DNA from: Zhengitettix transpicula
Lineage: Eukaryota; Arthropoda; Insecta; Orthoptera; Tetrigidae
Direction: 5' to 3'
Assembly (NCBI GenBank): GCA_037074705.1
Contig: CM073590.1
Span: forward strand, 183,304,746-183,368,745
Length of the DNA: 64,000 nucleotides
The notes beneath the pieces were generated by a model, which saw only the letters and a program-made list of their open reading frames with translations, was not told where the DNA came from and did not search any database. Made by a program: the position numbers and the translations under genes. Position 1 is the stretch's first letter. Each line of letters begins with the position of its first letter. Shown here piece after piece: positions 22,037 through 33,319 of this stretch.

Positions 22037-22734
22037 AAATAGAAAGGTGATTAATTACTTTAGACTCTAGACTGAATTATTGACAAAAAAGAGTAAACTA
22101 ACAATTTCTTGATTGAAATTCTCTCTTTGTATCATGGAATTTTCACTTCTGTTATATCATGAAAATAAATTTAATTATCATATTGCATAAACCATAAAAT
22201 AAAGTATATACTGTATTTAGTCAGTATAAATTAACCACAATAATTTTAATAATTATCATACTATTTAAAATTTTCTAACGAACTCGAACTAAACCGTTCT
22301 CTAAATTTTCCTGACGTCACTTTTTCTTAATAGGCACTTACAATATTACCAATTCATATATAGAACCTACATACTCACGAGGGGTCCTTAATTACCTGTC
22401 TTTTTTAACATCCTCTTAACCAAAAGGGGCTTATGGTATAGAATCCTGTAGCCAGAACTATGTTAATTTCTGACTCAAATTTCCATCAACACAAGATAAT
22501 AATTTAATTTCCGATTAGTATCCCCTTAACTTTCATTAACAAATACATTAACGTTAGATACAATGGAAAAAAATACCGTACTACTTTTCGGCACTAATAT
22601 TCGTTCCCCAAAAGCTTTAATGTTCTCCCACTTTACAAATATTTACATCATAAGTTTGTCAAAATGTTCAAATAATATCAAATATTTGTTAAAAATATAC
22701 AAATTCTATTTCTTTCATGATCTATAAGTAGTTT
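22037..22734. other. AT-rich intergenic DNA, nothing recognised
   Basis: No supported feature. Confidence 0.45.
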
Positions 22735-22976
22735 CAAGGTCCCACATTGTGTTGTCTGGCTCGTAATGTTATTTCTGTTACACGGGACAAACCAAACGGT
22801 TATTAAAAAACCACATGAAAGAACACAAATCCAAAATAAAGTTCCCCGTTGATAAACAAGCTATAACCTCCAAAATCATTATCAAGCCCGGGATTTTTTT
22901 TGATTAATGCAACAATTTGGAATGTTGACAACAGAATGATTTTTGAAATGCTTTAATTAATATCTAAACTGATATA
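22735..22976 (+). pseudogene. Penelope-like element GIY-YIG endonuclease relic
   Basis: Plus-strand translation gives CYTGQTKRLLKNHMKEHKSK at about 22778-22837, followed by KFPVDKQAITSKIII. This matches the YIGQTKRxLKxRxxEH core of PLE GIY-YIG endonucleases. After the 8-T run at 22893-22900 the frame shifts to a WNVDNRMIFEML stretch, corresponding to the family's conserved C-terminal R...SEM segment with the catalytic Glu. In PLEs this domain follows the RT and nicks target DNA. Here the RT is absent and the domain is frameshifted, so it is a dead relic. It is the coding counterpart expected for the hammerhead elements in this window. Confidence 0.72.
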
Positions 22977-24335
22977 TACGTATATAAACTGATACATTTA
23001 AATTAAACAATTACTATGATATTCCTCTTAGCGTTGATTTTAATTTGTTTGCTTTTTCACTCGGCTTAAAATGTGACCTAACTTAATCAAAAATTTTTAT
23101 TAATTATACTTGAGTTATTTTCTAAGTGAATATTCCTTCATTCATTTCATTAATTGCTTTGCTGCAGTTTAACGAGTTTCATTATTTTCCACGCTTCCCA
23201 GTAATTAATTTTTTGCACACTGCTACTGTTTGAAATTGAAGTAGTAAATTAACCTTTTATGAGAATCAATAGAAAGAAAAACCGCTCTAGTGCTTATAGG
23301 CCTACGCGAGTCACTTACTCAATGGACACTTTGTGATAGGATTGGCAAGGAAAGAACTCTCCCTTAAGTTTGAAGTAAAATATGGAAAAATTTAGAAAAT
23401 ATTAATCATTTTTAGATCTTTTTCATGGTTAACATCAGCTGATACAACTGATGAGCTTCTGCGTCCAATGAATTAAATTAAACCTGCCGATATCGGCTTT
23501 AGGTTGTAAATTGTTCTCTTGCGTGAAAATCGGCCATTAGACTGAAATAGCATCTGACTGTGTCAATTCTCTGCCGATTGATTAGATGAGTATCACTTAC
23601 GATCGTTGGCAATAGGAACTAGCGAATAAATGTTGTCATTTGTTCAATGTGCCGTAGCTTGTAACTACGTGCTTTAGAAAATTTACAAACATTCCGGTTA
23701 AATAAATATATATTTACGGATCAAGAACATATTCCTACTTCGTTATTCACGATGAAGGAAGCCGCAGGTTGCAAGAGTAGTTTCAACACTGATTTATCTT
23801 TTTGGCTGGAGTGTTAATGCATTTACGTCATCCTCTTTCCCTTCTCTAGACGAATATAAAGTTTTATTGCTCAAACATTAAATTTCATTCGACCTCGGAG
23901 GTATTTCTTTTTCTCTTTAACAGTCTGTTAATATACTTTCCAGCACAACTGAATAGGTTGGGAAGTCTGTTTAAATTGTTCTCACATCAATGTCGCCTAA
24001 AATTTTGCAGCTACTTTCAGTATCATGTAGACTGAAATAGGTCCCAAAATTAATTCTCAAACTTGTTTAGAAGAAGAAGATTCAGGAACCATGTTGCGAA
24101 AGAGTAGAACCGATACCTCGAGGAGTTTATAGGTGGTGTGAATCACGCAGGACAACTGCTATATTAGTAATCAACACAAAGCTGAGAGACGAGACGATGG
24201 TGAAGTTAAAGCAAGTAAACTGAACTTTTATTTGATAAGTGAGGCAGGACTTGAATAAGATGGTGGGGAGCTAACGGTAAGAAATTAACACAATGAAGAG
24301 TAAAATTTAATACGTCTGTGTGAAAGGTATAATAA
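22977..24335. other. AT-rich intergenic DNA, nothing recognised
   Basis: No supported gene. Short AT-rich ORFs only. Confidence 0.45.
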
Positions 24336-24339
24336 ATAG

Positions 24340-24432
24340 ATAAATAAATACCCAAATAAAGGGCAAAAAATAAGTGATAAATAAATACCACAGAATGTAT
24401 CTAAAATCCTTGTTGCTCTCGTCAGGTGATTG
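24340..24432 (-). mobile_element. PLE hammerhead half-element, family A
   Basis: Left arm with AAGTGATAAATAAATACCACA, then a degenerate hammerhead region 24392-24425. The minus strand keeps CTGACGA, but the GAAAC segment has decayed to GATAC. The family A right arm is missing. Confidence 0.55.
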
Positions 24433-24879
24433 AAGAATCGCAAGATCCGTGACAAACCAGGTGAAGAATTAAATAAAAAAATTTGGCTATTTATTTATAC
24501 AATAATTAAGATTAAATTGAAGGTCGGTATTTGCAGTGTAGAAAATCTAATAGAAGCTACCGCATAAAAACTGTCAAAGTCACTGTCAATGACAATGACT
24601 TGCATTTATATAAAAAAATGTAATGCAATAGATAGCAAGCGCAATTTATTAATTCTGCTGAACTGTTCAAGGTTATCTTATATGGAGATTTGATTCTCAG
24701 TAAGTGTTATTTGAAAACGATTCACATTTCATGATTCGTTTCTTGCATTCTATACTTTGCCGGTTCCTCGTATATTTTTCTGAAGCTTTCTATTAGATAT
24801 GAAATTGTAACTAAGTATGGTTTTGTTCAATACAATCTCAGGTATTTATATTGTATGATAGTAATAAGAAGGATAGCAT

Positions 24880-25110
24880 AATACAGGCAAGTCCTGTGAA
24901 AGCATTCTCTCGCAGGTGAACTTTCCCAGAGAGTTCTGGAGGAGGCAACCTTTGGGGATGCCTTCTCCTCGCTCTATTTTTTTTTTAACTAAGGTTCCCA
25001 CAAGCCGAGGCACTTGTTTTGAGAGGTGAATGTTCCGGGGTCGCAGACCTTGGCCATACGGTAAGAGTTGTCCGCTATTCCGATTGGAATAGTCGGCCAA
25101 CTGCCTCCTA
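24880..25110 (+). repeat. BLR repeat, 5' half
   Basis: Carries the 5' block (TCTCTCGCAGGTGAAC ... GGGGATGCCTTCTCC ... ACTAAGGTTCCCACAAGC) up to GCCAACTGCCTCCTAAACTG. There it is interrupted by about 95 bp of unrelated AT-rich DNA. Confidence 0.87.
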
Positions 25111-25204
25111 AACTGTAAACAGAAAGCGGTTAAAATAAAATTAGTGATAACCCTCAGCAATTTCCTTGCTTGGTGCTTGCTATACCTTTTTCAAATCACT
25201 TTTA

Positions 25205-25640
25205 TAATGGCTCGGCGACGGGAAAGATGCGACCCCACAGTAAAGCCCTCTCTCGCCATCGGAACAAGTGGGACAAGTACCAAATGCCCGTCCTACCCTT
25301 CCGCTATTCCTATTGGAATAGTCGGCCAGCTGCCTCCTAAACTGGCCGAGGCACGGAGAAGGGAATGCTGTGACCCCACAGCAAAATCTTCTCCCGCTAT
25401 CGGAAGGGCGTGGGACAAGTACCCAATGCCCGACCTACCCGATGCAGGTTTTTCTAGGGTTTTCCCTGCATTTCTTTAGGCGAATGCCGGGTAGGATCCT
25501 TAAACCATAGCCCGGGGGCCCTAGTTAACCCTTGGCTACCTTCCTCTACCCTTCCGCATCATCCCTTTCAAATCCCTTCCTATACTATTAAAGGGGAGTT
25601 GCCCAATGTGGATCACCCTCATGTAGCCTGTTGCCCTAAA
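25205..25640 (+). repeat. BLR repeat, internal duplication plus 3' half
   Basis: A middle block (CGACCCCACAGTAAAGCC ... GACAAGTACC) is followed directly by a restart at CCGCTATTCCTATTGG. The copy then runs through to ACCCTCATGTAGCCTG, so the middle segment is present twice. Confidence 0.88.
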
Positions 25641-25745
25641 AAAAAATCCTCTACCCATCCACATCCACCCTTTCAAATCCCTTCCTATGCTATTAAAGGG
25701 GAGTTGCCCTAAGTGGATTACCCTCATGTAGCCTCTTGCCCTAAA
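25641..25745 (+). repeat. BLR repeat, 3' tandem copy
   Basis: After an A9 linker the last ~100 bp (CCTCTACCC ... CTCATGTAGCC) are repeated in the same orientation and again end in an A-rich stretch. Confidence 0.88.
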
Positions 25746-25756
25746 ACAACAAAAAA

Positions 25757-25955
25757 AAGGTGCATGTTTTTCTAGGGTTTTTCCTGTTTCACTTTTAGGG
25801 TAATTGCCGGTTAAGATCCCTAAACCATAGCCCGGGGGCCCTAGTTAACCCTTGGCTACCTTGCTGTACCTACATATCCGCATCCCCGCTTTCACTCCCT
25901 TTCCTATTCTATAAGAGCGGAGTTGCCACTATGTGGATTACCCACAGTCTGTTTA
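25757..25955 (+). repeat. BLR repeat, 3' tandem copy
   Basis: A further 3' half after the linker AACAACAAAAAAAAGG, from the GTTTTTCTAGGG landmark to TGTGGATTACCC. Confidence 0.85.
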
Positions 25956-25973
25956 CAACTTCTTCTCTTCTTA

Positions 25974-26260
25974 CAGCCAAAAAATGTGATAATATAAATA
26001 CCACAAAACTTTTCTGGAAGCCTAGTTCCTTTCTTCAGGTGCAGAAAATATGTAAGAGACACAACTGCACTAAACAGCCAACATACGTTTTGTCAACTGA
26101 CTAGTTTTTTTTGTAGTTGTTTCTCTCTCGGCTCTTACATAATTTCTACACCTGCAGAAAGGTACAAGGCTTCCAGAAACGTTTTGTGGTATTTATATTA
26201 TCACTTCTGTCGTCTGTATTTCGTTATCCTTCTTCTTATTAATTTTCAGTTAGACGTAAA
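25974..26260 (+). mobile_element. hammerhead-bearing inverted-arm element, family A
   Basis: The arms share TGATAATATAAATACCACA (plus, 25986-26004) and its inverse (about 26185-26205). The minus-strand hammerhead region 26006-26038 has CTGAAGA with GAAAC decayed to GAAAA. The plus-strand one, 26152-26183, has CTGCAGA ... GGCTTCCA-GAAACGTT. It sits immediately downstream of a BLR tail. The flanks are CTT-rich on both sides, so a target duplication cannot be called. Confidence 0.68.
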
Positions 26261-27655
26261 GTTTTCAGTTCTAATGTATGTCTTAATTTTGGTAACTAAA
26301 TAAGATTGCTTCTTTTCTAAGTGATGGACTACGGAAATTGGAAAAAACTAATTTACGCTTCAAGAAATTAATCCAGTAAATACTTGTTTTGGCCAATATG
26401 AGGCAGGATCCACTAACTTGCAATTTACTCACACTCATTTTCTAATAGCCAATTGATTCCAACGTTAAGTTACAAATGAAAAAATTGTTGATATAAATAT
26501 ATAGCAACAGTAAAATAGAGAGGAGAAGTATGTGTCGATTCGTAGATTAACGTGTTCATCACATAAATGGAAGTCAAAGTTAAGTTAAATTCGCTAACCG
26601 TGTAAGGTGTAATGGGAAGAATAAGACAGGTGCAGGAAGCAGGTGTCTTTTTTCCTTTCTTCTTTTTCCTCGCCTTCGTACCCATCACTGTACGTGTTCT
26701 CGAAGGGAAGCTTTGGCACAGCCTTCTAACTTAATGACCACACATTAAGTGCCTTCTCGATCTTCGCGTGACCTTCATGAAGCGACTTAAATCTGCGCTT
26801 GCAACTGTCTGTAAAACCGCTACTTCAAATACGAAAATAACTTTTAAAATATTTGCACCCTTACCAAATCATCATCAAACCTTGAGAATTGTATTTTTGT
26901 ATCTTTACTACTGTAAGCCATTTTAATTTGCTACGAAATAACTGGTAATAAAATGTAATGCAGCGGACCGAAGACTTGACCAGAAACACTTGATCCAAAC
27001 AGGACTTGAAACTGATTCATTATTTACATATGAGGATATTGTTGACTTTAGTTGCATAATAATAATCACATTTTAAGATTTTCCATGGAGTGTCGAGAAG
27101 CAATATACCATAACGTCGACTTGTTTAAATTACCATTGTGATAAAATCCATCGTTACAGTACATCGCGTAGATCCGTTTCGAGGGAGTCATTAAAACTTA
27201 AATAACAATTTCTAATTAACCTGCTCATAAAGTAACAATAAAAATTCGTAGTTATTACTGACTATATCTGAATTTCATTATTTCGCCTAGAATTACTATC
27301 GCAATAAAATTAACATTCTCCATAACTATTTAGCGAAACGTAGTTGAGGGAAAGAAATATAGTGGGAAATATTCTATCGGCAGTCGATCAGTATAAAAAC
27401 TACTTGTTGAAAGTTGTAAAGATCTTATCGAGACGCATTTTATCAGGTGTCGTTGCATTATATAACTAGACAAGAATAAATAGGAAGAAAATTGATTTCC
27501 TATTCGGAAGACGTAAATAAAGGCAAAATTACTGAATGAAGCCAACTACATTAGTAATTAGTAATATTATTTTAAAATATAATTATTCAGTTCAAGAATA
27601 TAGAGATAAAATCCTTTCACAAACCAGAAGCCGTAAATGCCATGGTTAAATTGAA
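26261..27655. other. AT-rich intergenic DNA, nothing recognised
   Basis: No supported feature. Confidence 0.45.
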
Positions 27656-27659
27656 CTAA

Positions 27660-27735
27660 GGTATCAGTTTGGACAAAAGGTCGACCGGACCAGGTATCGA
27701 ATCCGGGACCTCCCGCTTACCGGAGGTAAATGCAT
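27660..27735 (-). repeat. tRNA-derived SINE relic
   Basis: The minus strand reads AAGCGGGAGGTCCCGGATTCGATACC (B-box-like GATTCGATACC), then TGGTCCGGTCGACC. The core is the same as in the other tRNA-like relics. Only the B-box half remains. Confidence 0.55.
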
Positions 27736-27922
27736 TGTTGTTGATTAAATAATTAATTAGATTTTGTAAGAACGGTTTGTTGCACGTTGCATTTTAATAA
27801 CTTATTTTAAATCTTCCGTCTGAATACGAAGAAATCTTATTTTCCCTTAATAATAAAATTTGAGGACCAATCAGTCGGAAATAAAATTAATAAAAATATA
27901 GTAAATGAATTGATGTATGAAT

Positions 27923-28056
27923 GTCCATAATTTGTAATTTAACAATTTGTTAAAGAATTTAAATAATGACCGTAATTTGTTAACAAATTGTTAAATTACA
28001 AGTTATGGACACTTTTTATTTGTTAATTAATTATTAAATTACAAATTATGGACATT
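27923..28056. repeat. palindromic AT-rich block
   Basis: A 31-bp arm (GTCCATAATTTGTAATTTAA...) at 27923-27953 pairs with its inverse at 27979-28009. A second inverse copy follows at about 28023-28052. The result is a strong hairpin-forming segment upstream of a PLE hammerhead copy. Confidence 0.75.
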
Positions 28057-28139
28057 CGTAAACATTTTGTGTAGTTCAATCAACTTCATTTGATTTTAAT
28101 GTTCACGTCAATTAGGTCAGACCCTTGGTGACTCGCTGC

Positions 28140-28385
28140 CAACAGTATTAGTTTATCTGTAATGGATATGTTTAAATAGTAACGAAGAGATTTGAGTGTT
28201 TTGATGATGTTTCTGGTTTGATTAAATGAAAGTTAATTTCTTGCTTTACCAAAATTTTGTTTTTTTAATGTAATTTGCCATTATTTAATTAATTAATAAT
28301 TTTTTGATTGTTCTTGATGGAAATGTTTATAAACTGAAGAGGTCCTAATCCCAGGACGAAACGTCTTTTAATAAATCTGAGTTTG
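28140..28385 (+). mobile_element. PLE pseudo-LTR fragment with hammerhead, family B
   Basis: The hammerhead-like motif 28334-28365 reads CTGAAGA-G-GTCC, loop, GGAC-GAAACGTC: the full core, a 4-bp GTCC/GGAC stem II and one extra base before it. Upstream sequence (28155-28215) is the inverse of 29035-29105, and the downstream TTTTAATAAAT is shared with the copies at 28976 and 29168. Confidence 0.75.
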
Positions 28386-28794
28386 AGTAGTCTAATAGTA
28401 TCGATAATTACATACGTCTCGTGTTCTATGGAATCTGGGTCTATATAAACTGAAAAAAAAATTCGTCTGTAAATTGCTTAGAATCGTGCGATTATATCTT
28501 TACGTTTGATATATTAGAGCGGCGGTTCCTTACCTTTTAAGGGTTCGGCACTTTCAGCTAATCCCTTTTATTTTATGGAATCCTACATTCATTGATAACA
28601 AATGAAAGTCTCTGCAATTTAAAATGAAAACCCGTTAGTCGGAATCTTTCAAAGAAAGTTAACGTGTAGAATGAAATAGTTTCACTGTTTTATTTGTAAC
28701 TGTTTTGAAGTTCTGTTTTATGTCTGACACTTGTATACACACATCTAAAGCAGCATCTAATCTGACCTAAATATGCTTTTTGTATAAGTATAAG

Positions 28795-28823
28795 CTGAAA
28801 AGCCTGTTACACAGCGAAACGTT
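28795..28823 (+). ncRNA. hammerhead-like motif, degenerate
   Basis: CTGAAAA, a bulged GCCTG/CAGC stem with loop TTACA, then GAAACGTT. G8 of the core is A. It lies inside the hAT-like element. Confidence 0.45.
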
Positions 28824-28893
28824 GCGAGAAAGCGGAGTCGTGATAACTCTTTTCGCTACTAATATTTGTTATTGACAATAATCAAATTTGATT

Positions 28894-29279
28894 TTCAATT
28901 CAGTCAGAAATAAAATTAAAGAAATTATTAGACAATTAATAAGTAAACATTAATTTTTAATAATATTTATTAAAAGACGTTTCGTCCTTGGATTATGATC
29001 TCTTCAGTTTATAGGAAATTTCAATCAAGAACATGTTTAATCTAACCAAAACGTCATTAAAAGACTCAAATCTCTTCATTACTATTTAAAAATATCCATT
29101 ACACATTAAAATAGTGTTTACAGTTTTGGTTACATGAAATATGTTCGCGATTGAAACTTCTTATAAACTGAAGAGGTCCTAATCCAAGGACGAAACGTCT
29201 TTTAATAAATTTATATTTTTCAAAATTTATTGTTTTCTTACTGTCTAATTATTTCAATAATCTTAATTCTGAATGGCCG
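28894..29279. mobile_element. hammerhead-bearing inverted-arm element, family B
   Basis: Two outward-facing copies form inverted arms. Left hammerhead on minus 28976-29007 (CTGAAGAGATC ... GGACGAAACGTC) and right on plus 29168-29199 (CTGAAGAGGTCC ... GGACGAAACGTC). Outer arms share AAATTATTAGACA-type sequence and its inverse. Flanking 12-bp direct repeats TCAAATTTGATT (28882-28893) and TCAAATTTTATT (29280-29291) differ by one base. The core of the right copy is intact. Non-coding. Confidence 0.7.
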
Positions 29280-29381
29280 TCAAATTTTATTGTTTGTACT
29301 AAAGGTCAGATAATTTTTATTATATTTGTTACTAAACCCTTGGATTCCGCAGAATTCACACTGGGAATCGCTGCATTAAAG

Positions 29382-30761
29382 GATCATAAACCGATGTTAT
29401 CCAAATGTTTGCTTGTCACAGTTTTGGGGCTGATTTTGTTATTTGACCGATTTGAATGTAACTTTATTCGTTGTTATGTAGTAAAAAGATCACCATTATT
29501 GTCAAACCGACCCAGACATAATTGTCGTAGGTTTAGCACGGATCTGTTTAGTTTTATAGAATAATGGCTGAACATGTATTTCATGAAGTCGTAAATAGCT
29601 TTGACGTTGTTTCAAATTGTAATCCACCATTAAAAAATTTAATATAGCGACCAGAAAAATATTCCTATTTTTAACTGACTTTGTTATGAAATGTAAGAAC
29701 TTTAATGTAGAACAAACGTTTATTTTCCATGCTATTAACTATGTTTACATTTACCTGGGTTTATATATCTACTCTTCGTAGTCAAACTCCTTAATTAGTT
29801 TCTGAAAATAGGGTACACAGCTCGTAACTTCACAGTCTGCCACCTGCGCGCTTCTCTGTCTCTCTCTCTCCTTGTTTGTCTGTCTAGCACGTTATGTGCA
29901 CATCTACATGCCGCCCATTGTAACCAGTTAAATCTATAAGCTAATGAAAAATTATCGGTTTACAAGCTTATACATACCTCCAAGAAGAAACAAACTATTA
30001 AATCCCAAAAGGTTGAGAATAGAACCATAAACGCGTTTAAGAAAATGGACTAGGACAATATCCTATCAATAGAAGGTAACGTTTTGTGCCAAAACTTAAC
30101 CCTAAATCTAAAAGCAATGTTTAGATTCCCGAACGAGATAGTCCACAAAAGAAAAGTTTAAGATGTGTTTGAGTAGCATACGACGAAGGGAAATGAAAAA
30201 TTTATACATCTAGTAAGATTTAAATAATTCTTCACGAAATGAGTAATTAGTTTTTATTTCGTTACTGGTAAATTTTATGGGGTTATTAATTATAAGACCT
30301 CAGTATCGGTTTCATCTAGTTCGAGACTTGCAATACACATGTAGCTAGGCAAAAAGCTACATCCTGGAGTTTGGCGTGCTTGGAAACCAGATACGCCTCA
30401 GCGTCTCCCCCTCGACCTCAAAAGACCGCAGAATCACATTAATTCGCGTATAAACATCCCAAAATACGAGAATCGGAATGTCGTCTCGCTAGAATACATA
30501 ACCAACGAATCGTTTGGGTAGTAACTTTCTATTAAATGAGCAAATGCTGGGTTAATTTGTATTTTGTAGGACTGCGATGGGGAACAAGTAGAGGATGATT
30601 AAGTTACATTATTTTGTGTTGAGCTCGAATTTGTTGAGTAAGTACACAATATTAATCTGTTGCTTTACGAGTAAATTCTTTCCATAAATTAAATGTTATC
30701 AATTTCAATAGACCGTTGTTTTACAAAACGTTTTAAATAAAGTTAAGTCATTTCAGAATAT
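29382..30761. other. intergenic DNA, nothing recognised
   Basis: A CT-rich patch occurs near 29850-29880. No supported gene. Confidence 0.45.
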
Positions 30762-31745
30762 TGTAAGGCCAATTAATTAACACATTAATTGGAAATTGAT
30801 AATCTAAATTGTTAGAAAAACATATTCTTGACGGCGGTACAGAAACAAACAACAATGTAGCCAACCATTGTTTCTTTGTCGGAAGCCCTGCAAAATGGCG
30901 TATGCAGCGCTCGGATTTGGAAGACGGGAGCAGTTCACGTTATGATATGGCAGGAGGCAGGTCGCATTAAGAGTTCACGTTACGGTAGAGTGGAGTTCAC
31001 ATTAAGATACGGTAGAGTTCAGTCCGCATTTTGGCTCCTCAGCGATCGGGTGGTCGTGAAAGAACTTTTGGAACTTGGAGATTGAAACACGTACCGAGAG
31101 ACGAGGACGAAAGCGAAAGGCGAGAGCGAGAATCGAAACGAGCTTGCAGGAAAGCATAGATAAAATATTCACACACGCATAACTATAAAACCTGCTAAGC
31201 ACAGACAGTTTTGGTGAACATAGCCATTTAGAGAAGTTGCAGGAGTCAACGAGTGAGGGAGAGACGAAGAGGAGGTTCCTGGTTCCTGATTTTGATCTAA
31301 ATATACTAATTTTAGAATCAGTGAGTATTAGTAGAAGCTGTGCAAAAACTCGTCATAGTGCTTCGTAAGTCAAAAGTAATCCTGGAATGCTGCCGTGAGT
31401 ACCAATATAAAACAACTCATTATGTAAACCGGATTAAAAGATAGTCGTCAGATTTCGTTCTCTTCCTTTGATAAAATTTGTTAAGTAGAATCCATCTTTT
31501 TAGTATAATTTCGTCGACAAATAAATTTCGTCTTTGTTAATTGACGAGTAAATCTTTTTATTGAAATTTGTGTTGATAAGATTTCTAAATAAATGATTAG
31601 CCATTATCAAACCCAGTAATGACCCTGAGATAAATTCTATTTGTAATTATTTGTGTAATTGTTTTTAAACATTGAAAATAAATCTATTGTTTGTAAAGTT
31701 TATAATTTTTTATTTAATTACAGTCTTCTAATTTTAATTATTACA
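30762..31745 (+). repeat. solo LTR-like repeat, copy 2
   Basis: Begins TGTAAGGCCAATTAATTA and ends ATTATTACA, as in the other copies. It contains short GAGTTCACGTTA-type tandem units (about 30925-31030), a TATA-like CTATAAAAC (31182-31190), the GGATTAAAAGATAG block and CAAACCCAGTAATGACCC. The U3-like part differs from copies 1 and 3, so it represents a subfamily. No internal region. Confidence 0.63.
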
Positions 31746-32499
31746 ATAAATTTTGTTAATTTTATAGATTGACTTTGTTCCATTTTCCTTAGCATTGCGT
31801 GGTTGATGGTAGTGAAAGTGATTATATTTTAATAAAATTGTCTAACTTCCTTCTCAAACTTATTTTTGAAACAGAATCAGTTTTATGTACAAGAAATTTC
31901 ATTAGCCTTCGCCACTCGTTCCTCAGTTCACTGAGTCACATCCGAAGAACTGCACACATTCAGTTATTCTTAGTTCCCTCGAGAACACGAATGTTAAGAT
32001 TCGCTCAGAGCTGGCCAGCAAAGTATGTTGTTCTCGTCCGTTCCGTACATTTTCATGAACAAGCTACATTTTATTTGAATTGTTATCATTTCAGGCGTAA
32101 ATGCAATACGAGTCTCGTTCCTGACGATGTTCGTATATACAATAAATTGTTTTATTGCTGTAAAAATACTGTTCATATTCTACATAAAATAAATTTTGTG
32201 GAAATTAATTATTATGGCATCATAAACCCTTCATTACACTGTAATGTGAATTGTAAAATTATCATTTTAATTTAAATATCGGCTAAGATTTACTGTAAGA
32301 AACTTCTTACAAAAAAAAATGCTTATTTTCTGGAATTCGAAATTCTAAGACCCCTTTCAAAGCATTATTCACTGACGATTCTTAATTTCGGAAATATATG
32401 CAATTAAACTTTTTGCTATGACTTTCATTATTTGCATGTATTTTGCGGTAAACTCAGTGTGACATGAACACGATTCTTTTGGATGTATTTTGCAATGGT
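31746..32499. other. AT-rich intergenic DNA
   Basis: A 158-codon ORF at 31799-32275 is open but has AT-driven composition and no recognisable motif. I do not treat it as a gene. Confidence 0.4.
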
Positions 32500-32680
32500 A
32501 TTATTATGACGTCATCACATGTTTTTTCTGAGAAAAGCAACAAATAATTCAGGTGAGTGACGTTATCAGTTTACATTTGGGGGTGGGGGGGCGGATATGC
32601 TGGGGTTGGCTGCGCTGACGCCATATGACGTCAGTGGGTACATGATCTGTCAAAAAGATTCAATATGGCGGCTCGTTCCC
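32500..32680 (+). promoter_or_regulatory. promoter-like block: two CRE palindromes and a YY1-like site
   Basis: Perfect TGACGTCA palindromes occur at 32507-32514 and 32626-32633, and AATATGGCGGC (YY1-like) at 32662-32672. This sits at the upstream edge of a GC-rich kilobase. Such sites are typical of animal promoters and also of some LINE 5' UTRs. No TATA box is seen. Which transcript it drives, if any, is unknown. Confidence 0.4.
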
Positions 32681-32767
32681 TAAACCGAAATATCATTGAG
32701 TGCGTATTAGTCTATAAGTTTATCTTACCTTATTGTTACTTTTCTTTTCAACGGCGGGATAAGTCAT

Positions 32768-33319
32768 TTGAGGTGTCGCCTCCATGAGCTGCTCATGGCT
32801 TCTAGTATCCGAGACGAGACCCAGTGCAGACCACACGACATTCACCCTTTAAACTGTCTGTTCTGCTTCCAATCCCAATACGTGGGTAACGGTCACAGTG
32901 CTTCCAGATTTAATGTGTGGGTGAAGCTGCGAAAGCACCCTCGAACCGTGACTATTCTCGGTAGTGGGAGGAATCCTGCTGACAATAGAACTCTGGTAGA
33001 GAGGCCTTTCCGCGGTTGCGGCACGTGGAAAGGTGAGGAACAAGGGAGGGCGCGTGGTTCTCCTGGGGATCTTTCTGAGAAACTACCATACTGTCCTGCC
33101 AGGAGGTGGTGGACACTGACTCAAGGCGGTCGTCCAGTCTTCTGGGGTGTGGAAGGTGTTGGTGACCCCAGGGATGCTAAGGTGTCGAGTAGTGGGGACT
33201 CGTCTCCACCTCTCAGTTATCGGTTAACGAAACCGTCTGGCAATAATTCTACCCGTAGCAATAGCTTGTTGCTATTTGAGGGAGATAGCCCTAACTTAAG
33301 AGCCGTTCTGGTAAACTAG
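32768..33319 (+). CDS. unrecognised 184-codon-region ORF in GC-rich block
   Basis: One of the longest open frames in the window, located about 100 bp downstream of the promoter-like block in GC-rich DNA. The translation is rich in Gly, Arg, Pro and Ser with no domain, signal peptide or membrane segment that I can identify. The first in-frame ATG appears to be that at 32783 or later; the 5' limit of the open frame is uncertain. The GC-rich block continues to about 33710 without a long ORF. It may be a host exon, the 5' region of an unrecognised retroelement, or chance openness from composition. Confidence 0.25.
   Translation: MRCRLHELLMASSIRDETQCRPHDIHPLNCLFCFQSQYVGNGHSASRFNVWVKLRKHPRTVTILGSGRNPADNRTLVERPFRGCGTWKGEEQGRARGSPGDLSEKLPYCPARRWWTLTQGGRPVFWGVEGVGDPRDAKVSSSGDSSPPLSYRLTKPSGNNSTRSNSLLLFEGDSPNLRAVLVN

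Larger units (their letters stand above)
28520..29373. mobile_element. hAT-like non-autonomous element, decayed
   Basis: Imperfect terminal inverted repeats are visible: left CGGCGGTTCC (28520-28529), right end complement CAGCGATTCC (29364-29373). The 8-bp flanks TATTAGAG (28512-28519) and CATTAAAG (29374-29381) match at 6 of 8 positions with two transitions, as expected for an old hAT duplication. No transposase is readable. A family B hammerhead inverted pair is nested inside. Confidence 0.55.

Noticed and set aside
27923..28056. CRISPR-like array in the repeated AATTTGTAATTTAA units
   Set aside because: Units are inverted, not regularly spaced direct repeats, and the DNA is animal.
31799..32275. 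158-codon ORF as a gene
   Set aside because: AT-rich composition, no motifs, no plausible splice or promoter context.
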